Shown piece by piece: positions 1-9,729 of a stretch of DNA of 64,000 nucleotides; positions within the stretch are counted from its first letter, which is position 1; the number at the start of each line of letters is the position of its first letter. The DNA comes from CAZDKK01 sp964603725 (GTDB lineage Bacteria; Eisenbacteria; RBG-16-71-46; CAIMUX01; WJJG01): the NCBI GenBank assembly GCA_964603725.1, contig CAZRWW010000007.1, positions 1-64,000 of the forward strand, written 5' to 3'. The position numbers and the translations under genes were made by a program. The notes below the pieces were generated by a model. The model made no database searches. It was not told where the DNA came from and saw only the letters and a list, made by a program, of their open reading frames with translations.

Positions 1-1
1 G

Positions 2-175
2 ATCGTAGCACTGGAACACGCGAAGCCCGAGGATCGCGTCAAGGTGGACGTGAGCGCCGCCGATATGCCAGATAGCTCGGTGATGGGACTCCAGCCCGGT
101 GAAGAGCTGACCGTCGAGCAGCTTCTCTACGGCCTGATGCTTCCCTCCGGCAACGACGCCGCGGTCGCCCTCGGC
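2..175 (+). pseudogene. D-alanyl-D-alanine carboxypeptidase (peptidase S11) fragment, probable chimeric contig end
   Basis: The forward frame starting at base 2 reads as the middle of a penicillin-binding D-Ala-D-Ala carboxypeptidase (peptidoglycan trimming in the periplasm). It contains SSVMGLQPGEELTVEQLLYG followed by the SGNDAAVAL block, which carries the S-x-N catalytic motif of family S11. Similarity stops abruptly near base 175. From about 176 the minus strand instead encodes the tail of the adjacent C25 protease (KFGDTGAGN motif). Both gene ends are therefore missing and the two coding signals abut head-on with no intergenic DNA. The likeliest explanation is an assembly chimera; a real rearrangement is possible. 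Confidence 0.7.
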
Positions 176-3100
176 GTGGTTGCCCGCGCCGGTGTCGCCG
201 AACTTCCACGACCACGTTCCCCCCGGCGTGTGGTTGCGCGCTTGCGACAGATGCCACTGATCGACATAGCCGGCCGTGGCCACCTCATGCGTCCATGAGC
301 CGGCGCCAGATTCGCCATCGGCGGCGATCAACGGGGCCAGGACCCAGAAGGCGTAGACGTCCTGGGGCGCCGCCGGCGGGTCGGTCGCGACGTGACCGAG
401 CGAGTCTTCCCCGCGCAGGTAGTAGCTCACCAGGGTGCCGTGCGGCTGCCCGGGGATGACGGCCCGATAGAGATCGCCGCCCTGGGCTTCCAGCGGCACC
501 GCGACCCAGCCCTCGCCATGGGCCCAGCCCTCGCCATGGGCCCAGCCCTCGCCTTGGGCCCAGCCCTCGCCTTGGGCATTGTGGAACAGCGACAGCTCCG
601 CGATGCCGGAGAGCTCCTCCACGCGCGTGAAGACCTCGTAGGGACCTTGCGTGTCCGGCGTGTTGTCGAGCACGGTCGTGCCGCTGAAGCTGGGTCCGGC
701 GTTGTCCGCGAGCGCGAAATCGACTTGCGTCGTCTGACCCTCGGTGACCAGCACGCCCGGGATCGTCTGAGGCGCGAAGCCCAGGCGCGAGGCCACGAGG
801 GTGTAGAGGCCCGTCACGACCGAACCGCCGTAGCGCCCGTCGGGGCCCGTGAACATGGTCTCGCCGGTTTCCTGCAGCCGGACCTCGGCCAGGGGGATCG
901 GGGCCTGGCCGTAGCTGGCGTTGCGGACGAGGCCCGCCAGGGTCCCGCGCGGCCGGCTGCTCAGGGACACGAAGCGGATGGCGCGTCCGGTCTGGATCGG
1001 GGCGGACCCGGCCGTGTACAAGTTGAAGTATTGATACAAGACCCCGTCGGAGTTGTCGCCGTTCTGGATCCCGGTCGTGGAGTAGTGCTGCAGGTAGTCG
1101 CTGTTGTTGAAGAGGTCGTACTGGAACTGGATGATGCCGTCGCCCGTCTCGGAGGCGTAGTGCGCCGGGTCGTACAGGATGACCTCGAAGTTTTCCGTCG
1201 CGTCGCCCTGGAGATTGCGCAGGCGACTCCACTGAATAACGTAGCGATGGTCGGCCGCGTCGTACCAGTGGTACACGCGGTTGGTGCCCGCCTGGTAGAG
1301 GTTGTCCCACATCGGCGCGATCAGGTACGGCGGCGCGCCCGCGCAGGGAATGCGCCAGTTGCGGTAGTTGGTGAGCCGCGTCCGGCCCATGGTGATCCAG
1401 CCGTTGGCGCAGGCGGTGATCTCGGTGAAGCTCTCGCCGTAGTAACGGAAAGGGAAGGGCAGCGCGAGCACGCGGGCGTCGTCCTGATCCTCGCCGAAAT
1501 CGGTCAGCCCGACATCCGCGCCCGGCCCGCCGTAGGTCGGATCGATCTCGACCCAGGCATACAGCGGCGCCTGCGGGTAGGCGGTGTCGGTGTTGTCGAA
1601 GGCGTAGTAGCCGTAGCCATCGGGTCCGGTGGGCGCCGTGCTGGTGGCCGTGCCGACGGGCAGCGAGAAGTCCACGGTCTGCACGGCGCCGCTCGCGAAG
1701 GCCAGGGCCAGCGAGAAGGAGGCGAGGTGGCCCGGGAAGCAGTCGGGCGCGGCGCTCAGGCCGAAGGTGTCGGCCGTGTTCTCGCCGGCCTGGCCGATGC
1801 CGATCTCGCCGAAGGTCCCCGTCGAGTCGGCGATCGTGATCCAGGGGCTGGCGCAGCGCAGGGTGCCGGTCAGTCCGGTCGCGGCCCAGGTGCCGACGTT
1901 TTCGAGGCGCACGCTCATCTGGCCGGCCTCGCCGGGATCGATCTGGGCGCCGAAGCCGTACAGGGTGGCGGTCTGGTAGGCGAAACGGGCCGCGTGGATG
2001 GGGAGCTCGACGAGCGAATGCCAGCTCTGCGTGCCGCTGGCGACGTCGAGCGCGAAGGCCACCACGTGGCCGCCGGGCGCCTCGGGGGCGATCGCGAAGT
2101 CGAAGTCGTCGGTCGACCAGGCCGTGCCGCCCGCCGGAATGTCGGCGAAGGTCTCCTCGCCGTCGGCGATCGTGACGTGGGGATCGGTGCTGGAGAGCAC
2201 AGCGCTCACGCCCGCGGCGGGGCCGGTCCCATGGTTCTTCACCATGACGCGCAGCTCGATCGCCTCGCCCGGGTTGGCCAGGCCGTCGCCGTTGCCGGAA
2301 CTCGTGCCGCTCTGATCGTCATCGATCTGGCTGCGATCGTAGGCCACCAGCAGGTCGAACGGGAGAAGCCGGATGGCGCCGAGGTAAGGCTGATGGTCGT
2401 GCTTCGTCACCGTGACGGCGAGCTCGCCGGCCGTCGGGCTGCCGAGGGGCAAATCGGCGCGTCCGCTCGCGTCGGTGGCGCCGGCCACCCAGACCTCGGA
2501 GCCCTTCCACAGGCAGACCGTCGCCCCCGCTAGGGGCGCACCGCCGGATGTGACCGTGAGGGCGGCGGCGTTGACGCCCAGACCCAGCTCGAGCGCGTGC
2601 TCCACCGCCAGTGGGCGGGGCACCCCGGTCCACAGCTCGCCGGCCGGATCGCCCATCAGGTTGTTCCAGTGCGTGAAGCTCGCGGCGCCGCTCGGGTCGC
2701 CCTGCGAGTAGTTGAGGTAGAGCTCGTACTTGCCCCGCGTGAAGGAGCCGCCGAAGGTCGTGATGCCCTCCCAGAAGACGCCGCGCCAGATTCCGTAGGT
2801 GATGCAGTTGTTGTAACGCGTGTGCGTGGACAACGTGGCCGTGCCGATGCTGGCGATGCCGCCCGTGGGGACTGGCGGAGTGCCCGTCAAGCCCGCGCGG
2901 ATCCAGGCCTCGCTGCGCGACGTGCCGCTGTTGAAGGAGCCGGTGTCGCAGGTGGGGTTGACGGCGAAGGGCATCTTCCAGCCGTTCTGCAGCGCGGCGA
3001 TGTGGCCGACGTCGAAGCCGCTCATGTGCCAGTAGCCGCGGTAGCTGTAGATCGTGTCGCCGCGGTTGAGGCAGGTCGACATCTGGGAGATCCAGGGGCC

Positions 3101-4336
3101 CGCGAAGATGGTGTCGACCTGCGCGTACCCGACGGCGAGCAGGCGGTCCTTGAGCCACTGCATGATCTGGATGCAGCTATAGCCCGAGCTGGTGGGATCG
3201 CCCACCAGACAGGCGCGCGTGTACCAATCGGTCTCGGCCATGTACGGCGCGCTCTCGTAGCGCACGATCTTGCAGACGTAGAGCTGGAGCTGGGCCACCG
3301 ACTCCACCGAGATGCGGCCAATGTGCGCATCGGCCAGCAGGTCGGCGCCGTCGAGCTGCACGTAGGGGTGGTCGGTGGCGCCGCCGCTGTAGGTGAAGCA
3401 CGGGATCGCCACGGCGCCGCCGGCGTCGCCGACCAGCGTGATGTACTCCGGCGGTTTCGGCCAAGTCGCGTAGGCGTTGCGCAGCCAGGTCTGGATCTGG
3501 GTGGTCGTAGTGCCGGTCTCGGCCGTCGTGGCCAGGTAGACGTCGAAGCCCTTGCGCGTGCGCCACTCGACCAGCGGCTGCAGGGCGGCGATCACGTCAG
3601 GGCTGTCCGGGCAGATGATGACGTAGCGGCCCAATCCGGCGTCGTCGCCGGCGCGCTCGCCGGTGTAGTTGACGACGAGCTGGCGGTAGAGCCGATCGAA
3701 GGAAGGCGGGATCGGTCCCCGAGCCAAGGGCGCGGCGTTGCGCCCATCGGCGCCGCGGAAGCGCACCTCGATCTCGGCCCGGGTCGTGATCTCGATCGCG
3801 CCGAGGGCCGGATCGAAGCGCGCCGGCCGGATCGTGATCGGCACGACGCGCAGGTGGCGGGCGATGGCCGGCTCGCCGACGCGCACCAGGGCCTGCGGGG
3901 GAACGGCCTCCGCCGCGTAGGCCGCGCGATCGATCGCGAAGGTCGAACCCTCCTCCGGCTGCATCGGCAGGGGGAGGCAGCCCGCCAGCTCGCGCACCTC
4001 GCGCGCGTCCACCTCCCACGACACCGCCACCCCGTCGGGCACCTCGATCCAGCGGGTGAAGGTGGGCAGCATGGGGTGGCCGATCTCGCCCTCGCAGCCG
4101 CCGTTGTCGATGACCAGGGCCTGATAGGTCTCGCCGGCCACGCGCACTTCCTGCGCGCGGACATCGGGCAGCTCGAAGGTCAGCCGCAGGCCGCCGGGGT
4201 CTGCCTCGCTGACCCGCAGGTCGGCGAGCGCTTCCGCCGCGGACGCGCTCGGGGCCAGGGCCGCTGCGGCGAGCAGGATGAAGACCGCGCGGGCGAGCCC
4301 GCTGGAGCAGGCCTCCTGGGTTCGGGACCTGGGCAT
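176..4336 (-). CDS. Secreted gingipain-family (C25) cysteine peptidase, C-terminus truncated
   Basis: The frame starts at ATG 4336, preceded by a strong GGAGGAAA ribosome site, and stays open to the contig end without a stop, so the C-terminus is missing (about 1,390 codons remain). A signal peptide (VFILLAAAALAPSASA) is followed by a C25 propeptide-like region. Then comes the catalytic fold: YVIICPD, YITLVGDAGGAVAIPCF, YSYRGYWHMSGF and the Cys block NPTCDTGSFNSG, which matches the C-x-x-G-x-F of gingipains. The usual Gly-His-Gly of the family reads GYWHMSG here, so the catalytic His is not in its canonical place. Beyond it lie Ig/CARDB-like segments, a carboxypeptidase-regulatory-like domain, a six-residue repeat and the start of a jelly-roll domain near 180-330. 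Family members are secreted endopeptidases. Confidence 0.85.
505..576. repeat. 18-bp minisatellite, four units, inside the C25 protease
   Basis: Four head-to-tail copies of an 18-base unit (cccagccctcgccwtggg) occupy 505-522, 523-540, 541-558 and 559-576. They differ only by an A/T change at one position. On the coding (minus) strand each unit gives six residues, AQGEGW or AHGEGW, so copy-number change would preserve the frame. Confidence 0.95.
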
Positions 4337-4564
4337 GGTCGTTTCCTCCTGCAAAGCATGGCGCCTCTCCGAGCCTGTGCAAGTCCGCGTCCACGCCGGG
4401 CGCGCCGAACAGGCACCATACGATCATACACCTTTGCGCATTTGGCGCGGAACATGTACGATCTCAATGGGATCTGCGACCGCGGCCCGGCGCCGAGGCG
4501 CGCCGGGCCGCTCGAGCACGGGGGGTGCATGGTGTCTTGGTGGACATCATCTCGATCTCGGCGC

Positions 4565-5467
4565 ATGCCCGACTGGACGCCCGCCGTGGCGATCATGCCG
4601 GCGGTGGTGCCGGCGGTGCTGCTGGCGGCGGCGCTGGTCGGGTGCGCGCGCCCGCCGGCGGGACCCACCGAGGGCGACGCGCGCTCGAGCGACGGCGTCC
4701 TGATCCGCTACCGCGCGGAAGGGCAAGGTCGTCCGGCCCTCGTGTTCATCCACGGCTGGAGCATGGACGGCGCCTACTGGGAGGCGCAGGTCGAGCACTT
4801 CGCGGGAACGCACCGGGTGGTGACGATCGACCTCGCCGGCCACGGCGAGTCGGGCGCGGGTCGCGGGCAATGGACGATGCCCGCGTTTGCGGCCGATGTG
4901 CGCGCGGTGGTGGAAGAGCTCAAGCTCGACGACGTTGTTCTGATCGGTCACTCGATGGGTGGCGCCGTCGCCGTCGAGGCGGCCCTCGGGTTGCCCGGGC
5001 AGGTGCGGGGAATCGTGGGGGTGGACAACTTCCAGAGCCCCACGCTGCCGTTCGTCGAAGAGCAGGTGGGCGCCTTCTTGTCCCACTTCCAGGCCGACTT
5101 CCGCTCTTCCACCGACGCGTGGGTCCGCAGCATGTTTCCCCCCGGAGTCGACTCCGCCCTGGTGGCGCGCACCGCGGCGGACATGGCTTCGGCGCCCCCC
5201 GAGGTGGGCGTGGCGGTGCTGGGCGCCACGCTGCGCTGGTTCATCGGCGACGCCGAGGGCAAGCTCGCCCGGCTCCCGGTCCCGCTCCAGTGCATCAACT
5301 CGGATCGGGTTCCGACCGATGGTCCGGCGATGGACCGCCTCGTCGATGGGTACGCCCTGCGCCTGATGCCGGGCCGCGGCCACTTCCCGCAGCTCGAGGA
5401 CCCCGCGACGTTCAATCGGCTGCTCGAAGAGGCGCTGGCGGACTTGAGCCGCCGGACGAGGCGGTAG
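4565..5467 (+). CDS. Alpha/beta-hydrolase lipoprotein
   Basis: This is an alpha/beta-hydrolase-fold enzyme of unknown substrate (esterase, lipase or haloperoxidase-like). With the start at ATG 4565 it has 300 residues. The leader PAVVPAVLLAAALVGC ends in a lipobox (LVGC), which predicts a lipid-anchored envelope protein. The oxyanion segment is FIHGWSMDG, the nucleophile elbow is GHSMGG (Ser about 130), and the catalytic His lies in GRGHFPQLEDP (about 273), where it belongs. An in-frame ATG at 4529 with a GGGGG stretch just upstream is an alternative start adding 12 residues. The gene is divergent from the C25 protease, sharing an intergenic region of about 230 bp. Confidence 0.85.
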   Translation: MPDWTPAVAIMPAVVPAVLLAAALVGCARPPAGPTEGDARSSDGVLIRYRAEGQGRPALVFIHGWSMDGAYWEAQVEHFAGTHRVVTIDLAGHGESGAGRGQWTMPAFAADVRAVVEELKLDDVVLIGHSMGGAVAVEAALGLPGQVRGIVGVDNFQSPTLPFVEEQVGAFLSHFQADFRSSTDAWVRSMFPPGVDSALVARTAADMASAPPEVGVAVLGATLRWFIGDAEGKLARLPVPLQCINSDRVPTDGPAMDRLVDGYALRLMPGRGHFPQLEDPATFNRLLEEALADLSRRTRR

Positions 5468-5567
5468 GCTCCCGGCAGCGCCACGGGACCCGATCGGCGG
5501 GGTCGCCGCGGCGCGGCGCCGATTCGCGACGGCCGCTTTGGTCCAGCGTCAGAGAAGGAGGATTCCT

Positions 5568-6887
5568 ATGCGATTCCGACCGGCCGCCCGGATGCTGCTC
5601 CGCATCTCGGACTCGGGGTTGCCGCCCTCGGGGCGGTTCTGGGCCCGCCCGCGCGGGCTGTCCGCCCCGATCGTGTTCGCGCTGCTCGCCGCGCTGCTGG
5701 GTTCGCTCGCCCAGCCGGCCGGGGCCTACGAGGTCGGCCATAGCCGCACCGTTTACGTCGATCCGGCCCGCAACAACCGGCAGATCGACACCGAGGTCTA
5801 CTACCCGGCCGATCTGCCCGGGGAGAACGTGCCGGTCGCCACGCCCCCGGCGGGGGGCTTTCCGGTGATCGCTTTCGGTCACGGATTCGTCATGGCCGCG
5901 ACCGACTACGACTTCTTGTGGGAAGGCCTCGTGCCTGAAGGTTACGTGATCTGCCTGCCGCGCACGGAGGGCGGCTTCAGTCCCAGCCACATCGAGCTGG
6001 GGCGCGATCTGGCCTTCCTGTGTCTGAGGCTCCAGGCCGCGGGGGCCGATCCCGGGTCGCCCTTCTTCGGCAAGATCTCCACCGCCAGCGCCGTGGCCGG
6101 TCACTCCATGGGCGGCGGGGCGAGCTTCCTGGGCGCCGCGGCGGAACCCGCGATCACGGCGCTGTTCAACCTGGCGGCGGCCGAGACCAATCCGTCCGCC
6201 ATTGCGGCCGCGGCGCAGATCACGATTCCGGCGCTGCTGTTTGCGGGCTCGCTGGATTGCGTCACCCCGCCGGCCGATCACCAGCGGCCGATGTACGCGG
6301 CCCTGAGCTCCGGCTGCAAGGCCTACGCCGAGCTCCTGGGGGCCAGCCACTGTCAGTTCGCTGAGTACAACTTCCTGTGCGGCCTGGGCGAGACCGGCTG
6401 TCCGGCGCCCACGATCACGCGCGCCCAGCAGCACCAGACCACCCTGGACCTGCTCTCGCCGTGGCTGGACCACGTGCTGCGCGGCAACAGCCAGGCCTGG
6501 AACGAGTTCGTGAGCCTGCTGACGTCCCACAGCGGAATCACCTACCTGCTGGACTGCCCGGCGGCCGACGTGGCCGAGCTCGCGCCGCAACCGGCTGGCG
6601 CCCAGGTCCGGCTGGCGGCCCTGGGTCATGCCTTCCCGAACCCGGCGGTGGGGCGCGTGTCGATCGCCTTCCAGCTGCAGCGGCCTGCCGCGGCGGCCCT
6701 GCTGATCGCCGACGCCGCCGGGCGTCGCGTGCGCCGCCTGACGCTGCCCGAGCTGGGCCGCGGCTGGCACCAGGCGGTCTGGGACGGCGCCGATGAAGCG
6801 GGCAGCGCGGCGCCGCCCGGATGCTACTTCTGCCGGCTCGAGCAACCGTCGGCCGGCGGAACGGTGAAGATCCTGTTGCTGCGCTGA
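5568..6887 (+). CDS. Secreted alpha/beta hydrolase (chlorophyllase/dienelactone-hydrolase-like) with FlgD-like C-terminal tail
   Basis: The ATG at 5568 is set by an AAGGAGGA site seven bases upstream, giving 439 residues. An N-terminal export signal (IVFALLAALLGSLAQPAGA) precedes a hydrolase domain with VIAFGHGFVMAATDYD and the nucleophile elbow VAGHSMGGGAS (Ser about 180). A Cys-rich segment follows, with SLDCVTPPADHQ and GASHCQFAEYN, where GASH probably carries the catalytic His. The last 85 residues form a FlgD-like Ig module (AFPNPAVGRVSIAF, GRRVRRL, GCYFCRLEQ) ending KILLLR. That module is shared with other exported proteins here and may be a sorting or anchoring tail. Substrate unknown. 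Confidence 0.85.
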   Translation: MRFRPAARMLLRISDSGLPPSGRFWARPRGLSAPIVFALLAALLGSLAQPAGAYEVGHSRTVYVDPARNNRQIDTEVYYPADLPGENVPVATPPAGGFPVIAFGHGFVMAATDYDFLWEGLVPEGYVICLPRTEGGFSPSHIELGRDLAFLCLRLQAAGADPGSPFFGKISTASAVAGHSMGGGASFLGAAAEPAITALFNLAAAETNPSAIAAAAQITIPALLFAGSLDCVTPPADHQRPMYAALSSGCKAYAELLGASHCQFAEYNFLCGLGETGCPAPTITRAQQHQTTLDLLSPWLDHVLRGNSQAWNEFVSLLTSHSGITYLLDCPAADVAELAPQPAGAQVRLAALGHAFPNPAVGRVSIAFQLQRPAAAALLIADAAGRRVRRLTLPELGRGWHQAVWDGADEAGSAAPPGCYFCRLEQPSAGGTVKILLLR

Positions 6888-6966
6888 TGGGCGGGATCCG
6901 GGGCCCGGGTCCGAGTCGCTGCGGGCGCCGCCGCCGGTCGAGAAGACATTCGTGTCGAGGAGAGTC

Positions 6967-9729
6967 TTGAACAAGGTCAAGCTCGCAGAAACGCCAAATG
7001 AACCGATCGCCTGGCACGCCACGCCCGACGCGAGCGTGCTCACCAAGCTGCAGACCCGTCTGAGCGGACTGGGCCCAGCGGAGGTCGCGGAGCGCCTGGC
7101 CGAGTTCGGGCGCAACGTCCTGCCGGCAGCCGAGCCCCCGACGCTGCTGGAGATCATCCTCCACCAGTTCAAGAGCCCGTTGATCTACATTCTGCTATTC
7201 GCCGCGGCGATCGCCTTGTTGACCGGAGACGTGAAGGACGCCGTCTTCATTCTGGCAGTCGTCGTCTTGAACGCGACGATCGGGACGGTGCAGGAACACC
7301 GGGCCGAGCAGAGCGCCCACGCGCTGCAGGCGCTGCTCAAGGTGCGGGGGCGGGTGCGCCGCGACGGCCGGACGCTGTCGGTCGATGCCGAGGAGCTGGT
7401 GCCCGGCGACGTCGTGCTGCTCGAATCGGGCGACCGCGTCCCGGCCGACCTGCGCTTGGCGCAGGTGAAGGGTCTGGCCATCGACGAGGCCTTCCTGACC
7501 GGCGAGTCGATCGCGGCGGTCAAGGCCGCCGCCGTGCTCGGGCGCGAAGTGCCGGTGAGCGACCGCAGCAACATGGCCTACGCGGGCGCGACCGTCGTGG
7601 CGGGGCGCGGCATCGGGCTGGTGGTGGCGACCGGCCGCTACACGGAGGTCGGCCGCATCGCGCGCACAGTGGCCGAGGAGACTGGCGCGAAACCGCCACT
7701 CGTGCTGCGCATGGAGCGGTTTGCCCGTCACATCAGCCTGCTCGTACTGGGCTTCGCCGCGGCCCTGGGGGGCATGGCCCTCGCGCGGGGCATGCTGCTG
7801 GGCGACGTCCTGCTGCTGGTCATTGCCATGGCGGTATCGGCCATACCCGAAGGCCTGCCGGTCGCCATGACCGTGGCTCTGTCCCTGTCCGCCGCGAGGA
7901 TGGCGAGGCGCAACGTGATCGTGCGCAGGCTGACCGCAGTCGAGAGCCTGGGGAGCTGCACGGTCATCGCCAGCGACAAGACCGGCACGCTGACGGTGAA
8001 CCAGCAGACTGCCCGGGTGGTCGTGTTCCCGAACGGTGATCGCGTTCTGGTGGGCGGGCAGGGCTACAATGACGAGGGCGACATCACGGCGCCGGATGGC
8101 GGCGTTCCATCCGAGGATCAGCGCCCGCTGCTGGCAACGCTGGGACGGGATGCCATCTTGTGCAACGAGGCCTCGCTAGAGAACGTCGACGGCGTGTGGC
8201 GGCACAGCGGCGACGCGATGGATGTGGCGCTGCTGGCCTTGAGCCGCAAACTGGGCTTGGACCCCCAGGCTGTCCGCGCAGACCACCCGGCGCTGGCCGA
8301 GATCCCCTTCGAGCCCGAGCAGCGTTTCGCCGCCTCGCTCAACCAGGACGGTGACGGGGCGGTGCTGGTCGTCAAGGGCGCGGCGGAGACGGTTCTGCCC
8401 TTCTGCGCCCGGATGCACACGCCGGGCGGCCCGCGCCCGCTGGACGGGGAGGTCATCGCCCAACAGGTCCTGCGCCTGGCGGAGGAAGGCTACCGGGTGT
8501 TGGCGTTCGCCGCGGCCGATGTCCCGGTCCAGAAGGCCGGTTCGCCTCTGGCCGCGGATCGGCTCAGGGGCCTGACCCTGCAGACCCTGGTGGGCTTCAT
8601 CGATCCGCTGCGCGCCGAAGCCCGCGCGGCCGTCGAGACCGCCCGGCAGGCGGGTATCAAGGTCGTGATGGTCACGGGCGATCATCCGGCCACGGCGTTG
8701 GCGATCGCGCGCGACCTGGGCATCGCCGCTTCGGCGGACGCGGTGGTGACCGGGCAGGAGCTAGCCGACATCGGCGATGTGCATGTGCCCGAGTTCCTCG
8801 AGCGCGTCAAGCAGGCCACCGTGTTCGCCCGGGTCTCGCCCGACCAGAAGCTGCAGATCGTCGATGCGCTGGTGGGCCTCGGGCACTTCGTGGCCGTGAC
8901 GGGTGACGGCGTCAACGACGCCCCGGCCCTGCGCAAGGCCAACATCGGCGTGGCGATGGGCTCCGGCACCGACATCGCCAAGGACACCGCCGCCCTGATC
9001 GTCACGGACGACAACTTCGCTTCCATCGTGTCCGGCATCGAGGAGGGCCGGCACGCCTATGCCAATGTCCGCAAAGTGACGCTGCTGCTCATCTCGACCG
9101 GTCTGGCCGAATTGGTCATGATCGGGCTGGCGATTGGCGCCGGCCTGCCCGTGCCTCTGTTGGCGGTCCAGATCCTGTGGTTGAACCTGGTGACCAACGG
9201 CATCCAGGATGTGGCGCTGGCCTTCGAAGCCGGCGAGCAGGGGGCCATGAGGCTCCCCCCGCGCCCGCCCACGGAGGGCATCTTCAATCGCAAGATGATC
9301 ACGCAGGTGCTGCTGAGCGGCCTGACGATGGCGCTGGTCTGCTTCGTCGCCTGGGTGCTGTTGCTCCGTTCCGGACTGGAGGTCGACGCGGCGCGCGGCC
9401 ACCTGCTGACGCTGCTCGTGCTGATGCAGTTCTACCACGTGCTCAACTGCCGCTCCGAGCACACCTCGATCTTCCGAACGCCGCTGCGCAACAACCCCGT
9501 GCTTATGGCCGGCATGGCGCTGGCCTTCGGCCTGCATGTCCTGGCGACCGAAGTCCCGATCTTCCAATCGTTGCTGCGCACCCAGTCGCTGCCCATTCGC
9601 GACTGGCTGGGCTACGGCGCGATCGGCATGGTGGTTCTGGTCGTGCTGGAGGTCTACAAGGGCCTGGTCGCGCGCGCGTCCGCCGCCGGCGCCGCGGGGA
9701 GCGGAGGGGCGCCCGCGGCCGCCGGCTAG
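6967..9729 (+). CDS. P-type cation-transporting ATPase (P2 type, Ca2+-ATPase-like)
   Basis: This is an ATP-driven cation pump of the inner membrane. It has the N-terminal cation-ATPase domain, the actuator loop TGES (Glu about 180), the transmembrane SAIPEGLPVAMT motif of P2 ATPases, the phosphorylated Asp in SDKTGTLTVN (Asp about 337), the nucleotide-binding KGAAE, and the hinge GDGVNDAPALRKA. The C-terminal membrane region contains LNLVTNGIQDVALAFE. Length (about 920 residues) is normal for the family. TTG 6967 is preferred as start because GAGGAGAG lies just before it; GTG 6952 would add five residues. Calcium is the likeliest substrate, but PMR1-like or Na+ pumps share these motifs. The stop overlaps the stop of the convergent gene by three bases. 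Confidence 0.93.
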   Translation: MNKVKLAETPNEPIAWHATPDASVLTKLQTRLSGLGPAEVAERLAEFGRNVLPAAEPPTLLEIILHQFKSPLIYILLFAAAIALLTGDVKDAVFILAVVVLNATIGTVQEHRAEQSAHALQALLKVRGRVRRDGRTLSVDAEELVPGDVVLLESGDRVPADLRLAQVKGLAIDEAFLTGESIAAVKAAAVLGREVPVSDRSNMAYAGATVVAGRGIGLVVATGRYTEVGRIARTVAEETGAKPPLVLRMERFARHISLLVLGFAAALGGMALARGMLLGDVLLLVIAMAVSAIPEGLPVAMTVALSLSAARMARRNVIVRRLTAVESLGSCTVIASDKTGTLTVNQQTARVVVFPNGDRVLVGGQGYNDEGDITAPDGGVPSEDQRPLLATLGRDAILCNEASLENVDGVWRHSGDAMDVALLALSRKLGLDPQAVRADHPALAEIPFEPEQRFAASLNQDGDGAVLVVKGAAETVLPFCARMHTPGGPRPLDGEVIAQQVLRLAEEGYRVLAFAAADVPVQKAGSPLAADRLRGLTLQTLVGFIDPLRAEARAAVETARQAGIKVVMVTGDHPATALAIARDLGIAASADAVVTGQELADIGDVHVPEFLERVKQATVFARVSPDQKLQIVDALVGLGHFVAVTGDGVNDAPALRKANIGVAMGSGTDIAKDTAALIVTDDNFASIVSGIEEGRHAYANVRKVTLLLISTGLAELVMIGLAIGAGLPVPLLAVQILWLNLVTNGIQDVALAFEAGEQGAMRLPPRPPTEGIFNRKMITQVLLSGLTMALVCFVAWVLLLRSGLEVDAARGHLLTLLVLMQFYHVLNCRSEHTSIFRTPLRNNPVLMAGMALAFGLHVLATEVPIFQSLLRTQSLPIRDWLGYGAIGMVVLVVLEVYKGLVARASAAGAAGSGGAPAAAG

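Noticed and set aside
544..576. CRISPR-like short repeats near 505-576
   Set aside because: The units are contiguous without spacers, 18 bp long, in frame inside a protease gene, and there are no cas genes.
392..3158. Long plus-strand and alternative-frame open reading frames across 0.4-5 kb, 9.2-10.8 kb and 18-21 kb
   Set aside because: They are Arg/Gly/Ala-rich with no recognisable domains, and lie antisense or out of frame to genes with clear motifs. High GC content makes stop codons rare in these shadow frames.
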